46,158 nucleotides of DNA from Kiritimatiellia bacterium (lineage in GTDB: Bacteria > Verrucomicrobiota > Kiritimatiellia > RFP12 > UBA1067). Below the pieces are notes generated by a model. It was not told where the DNA came from, did no database searches, and worked only from the letters and a program-made list of their open reading frames with translations. The DNA lies in NCBI GenBank assembly GCA_017395505.1, contig JAFPUH010000036.1, positions 1 to 46,158 on the forward strand, given 5' to 3'. Position numbers and translations under genes: made by a program. Shown one piece after another: positions 42,359 to 46,158 of the stretch (its first letter is position 1; every line of letters begins with the position of its first letter).

Positions 42359-43264
42359 TCACATCCTTTGCAAGATCGATGGAATGAATGCCGCATCCAT
42401 TTTCGACACGGCGCAGTAGTGGCGTCCAAGATCCTTCAGCGATGCGCCGAAATGGTAAAGCTCCTTGCCGTCTATGACAAGGAAGCGGTCGTGGAATCTG
42501 CCGGTATGCCTCACCTCAAGCGTCGGATTCTGCTTGTTGAACTTCGCTATGGCCGTTTCTGAAATGGGAGTCTTATCGACAGTCGCAACAGTGACCTTCA
42601 CACCGCAGCGCTTTGCAGACAGGATGTCGAGCGTAACATCGTCGCAATAGCCATCGACGAGCAATATGCTCTTTGTCGCCTTGCCGACAAGCTTCTTCGC
42701 AAACGAATACGCCTCGTAGTGCCGTCCGTCGAAAAACACCTTCTGCGGCGGAAACTCCCCGCCGTCCATCGCCTTGAATATCGTATCAAACCGCTCCTCG
42801 TTGCGTTGCTGATCAGCGATTTGACGGCATTCTACCATATCAATACGATTAATGAGCGGTGAAATTGACGATAAAGCCCTACGCATCGCAACAAATGCAT
42901 GCGTGATGCGAATGCTTGCTTGAACAGCCACTTCACTTTTCAAAATACTTGCAAGCATGATTATACCATATCCTGTAAAAACATACGGAATATATCTTGT
43001 GCCTCCGCGACCTGCGTTTGAGGTCGCAAATTGCGACCTCAAACTGGAAAGTTCGCCCGCTGTCGGTTGAAACATAAAGTCCGAGGGGAATCTCTCTAGA
43101 TTACGTTTTACCTGCTCGTTCAGGCGTTTCGTTGGTACTCCGTATAGAACGGCCAGATCACTATCCAGCATTACCTGAACGCCACGGATTGTGAATATCC
43201 GCGACTTTATTGCGGCATCGGCGTCAAGTGGGTCCACCAGGGCACTAGTGCTTTGTCCGTTCAT
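42359..43264 (-). CDS. ORF6N domain protein with PLD-like C-terminus
   Basis: 301 residues. The N-terminal part (about 18-110) is an ORF6N/KilA-N-related DNA-binding-type domain as in phage and mobile-element proteins: FTIRGVQVMLDSDLAVLYGVPTKRLNEQ. The C-terminal half resembles a single phospholipase-D-like half site: FHDRFLVIDGKELYHFGASLKDLG, with H258 and D265 spaced as in HxK(x4)D but Arg for Lys. A short helical link with AFVAMRRALSS joins them. GGAGAT lies ahead of the ATG at 43264. Likely accessory DNA-binding or defence protein; function unproven. Isolated gene inside a repeat-rich island. Confidence 0.8.
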   Translation of the reverse strand: MNGQSTSALVDPLDADAAIKSRIFTIRGVQVMLDSDLAVLYGVPTKRLNEQVKRNLERFPSDFMFQPTAGELSSLRSQFATSNAGRGGTRYIPYVFTGYGIIMLASILKSEVAVQASIRITHAFVAMRRALSSISPLINRIDMVECRQIADQQRNEERFDTIFKAMDGGEFPPQKVFFDGRHYEAYSFAKKLVGKATKSILLVDGYCDDVTLDILSAKRCGVKVTVATVDKTPISETAIAKFNKQNPTLEVRHTGRFHDRFLVIDGKELYHFGASLKDLGRHYCAVSKMDAAFIPSILQRM

Positions 43265-43293
43265 AACATATCTCCTTTCGTGTTGACGAGGAT

Positions 43294-43302
43294 ATTATCC
43301 CA
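43294..43302 (-). promoter_or_regulatory. Probable ORF6N promoter (extended -10)
   Basis: Minus-strand TGGGATAAT (TGN plus GATAAT at 43299-43294), about 30 bases before the ATG at 43264, with GGAGAT between. The -35 is not consensus; CTTAAG boxes lie just upstream and may compensate through an activator. Confidence 0.45.
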
Positions 43303-43320
43303 TATTACTCGAAAAAGTAC

Positions 43321-43358
43321 CTTAAGCGAACCTTAAGCGAACCTTAAGATTTCTTAAG
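43321..43358. promoter_or_regulatory. Four helically phased CTTAAG boxes
   Basis: CTTAAG at 43321, 43332, 43343 and 43353, i.e. spacings 11, 11 and 10 bases; the first three are joined by CGAAC and the last two form an inverted repeat AACCTTAAG-attt-CTTAAGGTT. Located immediately upstream of the ORF6N promoter, so a likely cooperative operator. Confidence 0.6.
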
Positions 43359-43371
43359 GTTCAGACAACTT

Positions 43372-43406
43372 AAATGATAAAATGGGTCAGACCTGTTTTA
43401 TCATTT
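43372..43406. repeat. 35-base palindrome
   Basis: Arms AAATGATAAAA (43372-43382) and TTTTATCATTT (43396-43406) are perfect, and the inner GGTC-a-GACC continues the pairing. The core GGGTCAGACC is shared with the palindrome at 43640-43660. Confidence 0.85.
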
Positions 43407-43639
43407 TGATAAGGTCCAGGGGCGGTGTCCGGCAAGGCGTCAGGCCAAGAGCAAAAACAACTTCACATGGCGTGTGTGATTGTTTGTGTGATTGTTTTGG
43501 GGAAAATGGACACGGTAAGTAGAGAAATATAGTATATATAAGGTATATATATTTAATTATATTTTACCCTAAAATCCAGTTTCGCCAACGCGCAGGGGGT
43601 ACCCTTACAACAAGTCCAGCCCTTGTGATGTTGGGCCTT

Positions 43640-43660
43640 CCATGGGGTCAGACCCCATGG
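43640..43660. repeat. 21-base perfect palindrome
   Basis: CCATGGGGTC-a-GACCCCATGG, 10-base arms round a single base. Same family as the palindromes at 42314 and 44197, with AGA replacing CGT at the centre. Confidence 0.85.
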
Positions 43661-43672
43661 ACGCACTGGAGG

Positions 43673-43688
43673 TTTTTAACCACGAAAA
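43673..43688 (+). repeat. 16-base repeat TTTTTAACCACGAAAA, copy 1
   Basis: Exact copy at 45973-45988. It ends in CACGAAAA and abuts the hairpin element at 43689-43810. Confidence 0.8.
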
Positions 43689-43810
43689 CTGGGCGGGGAG
43701 GCAATCGCTGACGCGATTTGAAGCAAGCGGGCTCGTCGAGCGGACTGCAAACAAGTTTGCGTCGCTCGCGACCCGCCAGCTTCAGCCTCACGGCTGGCCT
43801 CCCCGCCCAG
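43689..43810. repeat. 122-base inverted-repeat element with nested stems
   Basis: Perfect 14-base terminal inverted repeats (CTGGGCGGGGAGGC at 43689-43702, complement at 43797-43810). Inside are small hairpins AATCG/CGATT and CAGCC/GGCTG flanking a central long stem built from GAAGC/GCTTC, GGG/CCC, CGAGCG/CGCTCG and GCAAAC/GTTTGC. CACGAAAA occurs directly on the left (43681-43688) and one base off on the right (43812-43819), resembling a target duplication. No gene inside. Confidence 0.75.
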
Positions 43811-43902
43811 ACACGAAAACCCGCCTAAAGCGGGACACGAAATCACACGAAAGCTTCGCCCGAACCAGTGACGATGCATTAAGACATTAGCTACACAAAA
43901 CA

Positions 43903-43936
43903 GTTGAGCTACTTAACCCATAATCGAAAATCAGCG
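43903..43936 (+). repeat. 34-base repeat, copy 2
   Basis: Exact copy of 42241-42274. It sits between the two halves of the hairpin array. Confidence 0.9.
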
Positions 43937-44189
43937 AAGATCCGCTAGTTGGCAATGATGAGTAAAGTTAAACCACTGCTTTTCGTGGCCTGCGCAGCAG
44001 GCGTTTCGTGTCGGCCGAAGGGCCGCTTTCGTGTCCGGCGAGGCGATGATGACCCGCAAGGGTGAATACGGCGGTTTGACGTTGGCGAAAGCGCAGCTTT
44101 CACGCCAACCGGCAAAACGACGGCTTCAAATCGGCGCAAGCCGATTCATCGCCAGCCGGTTTTCGTGGTCGCGCGAAGCGCCATACGGG

Positions 44190-44213
44190 GGCATCAATGG
44201 GGTCGTACCCCAT
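44190..44213 (+). repeat. Palindrome, copy 3
   Basis: GGGCATCA followed by ATGGGGT-cgt-ACCCCAT (44197-44213), identical in sequence to the copy after ORF6N, here 58 bases after the abiEii stop codon. Confidence 0.85.
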
Positions 44214-44270
44214 GGGCGACTTCAAGGTTGCCATGCAGATCAGATGTGGCCATTATCCGCATTGCAGTTT

Positions 44271-45089
44271 CTACGCCTTGTTGATTGACTCTATCAGGTC
44301 GTTCGCCCATGCAACCGCCTCGTCGCAGGTCGGAAGGACGTCAAGCCCATTCCCCGCATCTTCGTAAAGGGAATCCCATGCCGAACCTTTCGCCACGGTC
44401 GGCGGCCAGGGCTGCCTACGCCGATAGTCAAAAAGCCTAATGCAGATCTCCCTTGCTTCGGCAAGGTCAATCTGCGAATGCCCGCACATGAGCTGAAGGT
44501 CGACAAGGTCGTGCGGACGATCCGCACCCGCCGTTGTGACAGCGTGCAGTTTCTGTGCAATCTGGTACGACAGCTTCATTACTGGGATCGGATTCGGACG
44601 AGGAAATCCAAGTTGCTCAAGCACATCGGCGATGTCGGACGGATATTCAAGCTCTGCTTCGTCGGCGTCGCCAATCTCGTTGTGGCCGATTTCAATTCTG
44701 ACGGTCTGCCACGATCTGTCGTTGTATGCGAGTCTTACGTCGTAAGGTATCATGACATAACCCTGCGGAACGCCTGCCGGATGAGGCGGCTCGACGCGCT
44801 GCAACCTTCCTGTAAAACCGTTCCATCCAGCCTTGAGACTCGATTCAAGCTTGTCTAGATATGCGTCCAACTCCATGACGCGGGCCGTGTCCATGTCACG
44901 GGTGTAGCGCGTCATGTTGCCGCCGTAGCGGAACATCAGTGAACTGCCGCCCTTGACGACGCCGTCGGGGAGCATCTGCGCGATGATCACGTTGGCAAGT
45001 GCGCGGCCGAGCCGCAATGCGTCGCGTTCCTGTCCTGCGATCCTGTTTATCGCCTTGATGAGATTTGTGCACGTATTTGGACGGTTCAT
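44271..45089 (-). CDS. abiEii: AbiEii/AbiGii-family nucleotidyltransferase toxin
   Basis: 272-residue toxin component of a type IV toxin-antitoxin/abortive-infection system. The nucleotidyltransferase signature is VVKGGSSLMFRY (K46, G47, G48) followed by RYTRDMD with the metal-binding D65 and D67. Further family motifs are KLSYQIAQKLHAV (the basic helix) and HDLVDLQLM. The ATG overlaps the antitoxin stop codon as ATGA. Known relatives act on tRNA 3' ends or similar acceptors with nucleoside triphosphates; the target here is not known. No membrane or secretion signal. Confidence 0.9.
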   Translation of the reverse strand: MNRPNTCTNLIKAINRIAGQERDALRLGRALANVIIAQMLPDGVVKGGSSLMFRYGGNMTRYTRDMDTARVMELDAYLDKLESSLKAGWNGFTGRLQRVEPPHPAGVPQGYVMIPYDVRLAYNDRSWQTVRIEIGHNEIGDADEAELEYPSDIADVLEQLGFPRPNPIPVMKLSYQIAQKLHAVTTAGADRPHDLVDLQLMCGHSQIDLAEAREICIRLFDYRRRQPWPPTVAKGSAWDSLYEDAGNGLDVLPTCDEAVAWANDLIESINKA

Positions 45090-45616
45090 TGGGCAAACTC
45101 CCTCTTGAGTTCATGGTATTCCTGCCGGCCGACAAGACCCTGTCGCTCGGCCTCGTCGATGGCATCGACAAGACGCTCCCTTATGACGGTTCCCCTGCAT
45201 GCACGAATCGCGTCGGCCACCGACTGGCAGGCAATCCCCTCGAACATCTCCTCCTTTACGCCTTCGGACTTTTTGACAAGGCGTATCCACTCGGGAAGGT
45301 TTCGACGGACGCGCTTCTCGACCGCCACTTGAATTTGCTTTGGATTCACAAGGGCGAGGTTGTGCATGGCCAGCACACCGTCGCCATAGATGATGGCGTC
45401 CCGCCCGACGAGGGCAATTGCCTCTGCGTAGTGGTCGTATGGCGTCGGGACATGATACTTGATTCTGTACACGCCGCGTCCGCATCTCTCCAGTCGACCA
45501 TTCGCCTCCCAGAAAAGCAACTGCTTGCGGTGAATACCTAGTTCAGCGGCATCCTCCACGGTTATGAGTCCATACCGTTCTGCGGCAGCCTCATAAACTT
45601 TATCAAAGTTTTTCAT
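45086..45616 (-). CDS. abiEi: AbiEi-family antitoxin/transcriptional regulator
   Basis: 176-residue antitoxin with an N-terminal winged-helix DNA-binding domain (about 1-55: YGLITVEDAAELGIHRKQLLFWEANGRLERCGRGVYRI) and the AbiEi C-terminal domain (GDGVLAMHNLAL onwards). AbiEi proteins both neutralise the toxin and repress their own operon. The ATG at 45616 follows the -10 by 6 bases, predicting a leaderless mRNA; a longer frame upstream lacks support. Directly coupled to abiEii by a 4-base overlap. Confidence 0.9.
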   Translation of the reverse strand: MKNFDKVYEAAAERYGLITVEDAAELGIHRKQLLFWEANGRLERCGRGVYRIKYHVPTPYDHYAEAIALVGRDAIIYGDGVLAMHNLALVNPKQIQVAVEKRVRRNLPEWIRLVKKSEGVKEEMFEGIACQSVADAIRACRGTVIRERLVDAIDEAERQGLVGRQEYHELKREFAQ

Positions 45617-45637
45617 GTCAATATGATACCATAATCG
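45616..45637. promoter_or_regulatory. abiE operator-like direct repeat, proximal copy
   Basis: A 22-base unit beginning TGTCAA and containing TGATACCATAATCG (45624-45637), matching 45670-45691 at 20 of 22 positions, 54 bases apart (about five helical turns). This copy covers the -10 box and the start codon, a position suited to autorepression by AbiEi. Confidence 0.65.
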
Positions 45638-45652
45638 AGAACATTTTGTCAA
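45623..45652 (-). promoter_or_regulatory. abiEi promoter, leaderless
   Basis: Minus-strand -35 TTGACA (45652-45647), 18-base spacer, -10 TATCAT (45628-45623), then six bases and the ATG at 45616. The -10 lies inside the proximal operator repeat. Confidence 0.7.
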
Positions 45653-45669
45653 TGGCCAAAAGGTGAAAT

Positions 45670-45691
45670 TGTCAAATTGATACCATAATCG
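45670..45691. promoter_or_regulatory. abiE operator-like direct repeat, distal copy
   Basis: Second 22-base copy with TGATACCATAATCG at 45678-45691, upstream of the -35. See 45616-45637. Confidence 0.65.
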
Positions 45692-45787
45692 CCAACAAAG
45701 TGACAAAGCAAAATGCAATATAGACCTATTTGCCGGAACATAACCCATTTACCACACGGTCATCAACTCGTCCCAGCGGGTGGTGGG

Positions 45788-45826
45788 GCGTCAAGGGGCT
45801 CGTCGGTGGCCAAGCTGCTGCGCTCG
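45788..45826 (+). repeat. 39-base repeat, copy 2
   Basis: Identical to 41912-41950, same orientation, 3876 bases away. Lies just beyond the abiE promoter. Confidence 0.9.
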
Positions 45827-45972
45827 ACCTCGCATAGCTCGGTGTGTTCGCGCCGCCTCTTGCGACCGCTTCGCGGCTCGGGCATAGCCCTCGGGCAACC
45901 CGACGCCTTCGGCGCAGGGGCATCACCCCCAAGGGGCGCGAACCCCCTCAAGGGGCGGTTACCGACCTCGTT

Positions 45973-45988
45973 TTTTTAACCACGAAAA
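45973..45988 (+). repeat. 16-base repeat TTTTTAACCACGAAAA, copy 2
   Basis: Exact copy of 43673-43688, followed again by a G-rich segment (TGGGAGAGGC). Confidence 0.8.
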
Positions 45989-46033
45989 TGGGAGAGGCGG
46001 TGTGTCGTTTACGCGCTAGTGATTCGCTGCTTC

Positions 46034-46148
46034 GGAGAAAACAGATGATGCGACATCGATTTTGCGACCTTTTACATTTTGCCAATGCCGGCTGTACTAT
46101 CGGCAAAATGGCGGTGCGTCAAAATCGGGTCGCTCACCAGTTTTCTCC
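46034..46148. repeat. Large imperfect inverted repeat
   Basis: The left arm GGAGAAAACAGATGATGCGAC then CGATTTTG and ATTTTGCC pairs with a right arm that reads, as its complement, GGAGAAAACTGGTGAGCGAC then CGATTTTG and ATTTTGCC. Arms are about 50 bases with small gaps around a loop near 46085-46100. Truncated context at the window edge prevents classification. Confidence 0.65.
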
Positions 46149-46158
46149 GCGCTCATCA

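Larger units (their letters stand above)
43681..44167. repeat. Hairpin array punctuated by CACGAAA
   Basis: The heptamer CACGAAA occurs at 43681, 43812, 43836 and 43846; its complement TTTCGTG occurs at 43981, 44004, 44027 and 44161. Between them lie hairpins: the 122-base element, CCCGC-ctaaa-GCGGG, GCCTGC-gca-GCAGGC (43988-44002), CGGCC-gaag-GGCCG (44012-44025) and a long composite stem (about 44035-44160) with GGCGATGA/TCATCGCC ends. The heptamer flips strand about the 34-base repeat at 43903. Confidence 0.7.
43265..44270. other. Gene-free, hairpin-rich stretch between ORF6N and abiEii
   Basis: 1006 bases without a credible gene. From left: ORF6N promoter region with phased CTTAAG boxes, a 35-base palindrome, a GTGTGATTGTTT direct repeat near 43475-43500, an AT-rich tract (about 43525-43570), a palindrome (43640-43660), a hairpin array with CACGAAA spacers (43681-44167), copy 2 of the 34-base repeat, and a further palindrome (44197-44213). 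Confidence 0.7.
45617..46158. other. Gene-free right edge of the accessory island
   Basis: 542 bases with the abiE promoter and operators, copy 2 of the 39-base repeat, GC-rich sequence with a CCCC/GGGG hairpin near 45928-45960, copy 2 of the 16-base repeat and a large imperfect inverted repeat. No convincing gene. Confidence 0.65.

Noticed and set aside
43642-43890. Small ORF beginning MGSDPMDALEVF
   Set aside because: Begins inside a palindrome and runs across the hairpin element; similar openings arise wherever the palindrome occurs, so it is a repeat artefact.
43681-44167. CRISPR array
   Set aside because: Repeats are 7 bases, separated by self-complementary segments of unequal length, and no cas gene is present.
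46034-46148. Integron attC site
   Set aside because: No GTTRRRY/RYYYAAC core pair could be recognised and no integrase is in the window.

Overview
The window looks like the chromosome of a Gram-negative bacterium of the PVC group, most plausibly a Kiritimatiellota-like (Verrucomicrobia subdivision 5) lineage. This is inferred from lipopolysaccharide genes (lpxK, lptD), a divergent FtsZ, a PEP-CTERM protein, a giant secreted adhesin-like protein and hairpin-rich intergenic DNA. No rRNA or tRNA gene lies inside the window, so the placement rests on gene content only. Almost all genes are packed with 1-11 base overlaps, so the window reads as a few long operons.

Layout. (1) 1-206: a leftward promoter plus a boxA-like motif, probably the leader of an rRNA operon lying just outside. 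(2) 207-12003, minus strand: nine overlapping genes mreB-mreC-mreD-mrdA-rodA-rng-lptD-lpxK-murJ, driven from a TTGACA-N18-TAAAAT promoter at 12037-12066. This operon joins rod-shape peptidoglycan elongation, an RNase E/G, LPS export and lipid A synthesis, and lipid II flipping. (3) 12063-14754, minus: aspartate kinase and homoserine dehydrogenase. (4) 14872-21249, plus: ddl-ftsQ-ftsA-ftsZ-mutL-histidine phosphatase, a short division cluster whose FtsZ has lost the usual catalytic T7-loop aspartate. (5) 21334-23103, plus: a pair of poorly understood genes (IscU/NifU-like scaffold and a GGGtGRT-family protein) with its own promoter and a strong bidirectional terminator. (6) 23166-29460, minus: coaB-type ligase, BioH-like esterase, MTA/SAH deaminase, secreted C10 cysteine peptidase, MTA/SAH nucleosidase and a cytoplasmic GH20-like hydrolase, one tightly coupled operon of mixed function. 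(7) 29572-41438, minus: a three-gene exported-protein operon headed by a 3522-residue repetitive surface protein, then a PEP-CTERM protein and a small exported protein. (8) about 41540-46158: an accessory island with an ORF6N/phospholipase-D-like protein and an AbiEi/AbiEii toxin-antitoxin pair, set among shared repeats, palindromes and hairpins punctuated by the heptamer CACGAAA.

The observations most worth following are the altered FtsZ active site, the IscU-like/GGGtGRT pair, a recurring promoter design that puts the start codon 6-8 bases after the -10 box (leaderless mRNAs for ddl, coaB and abiEi), the repeat-bracketed cassettes of the accessory island, and the modular giant protein.
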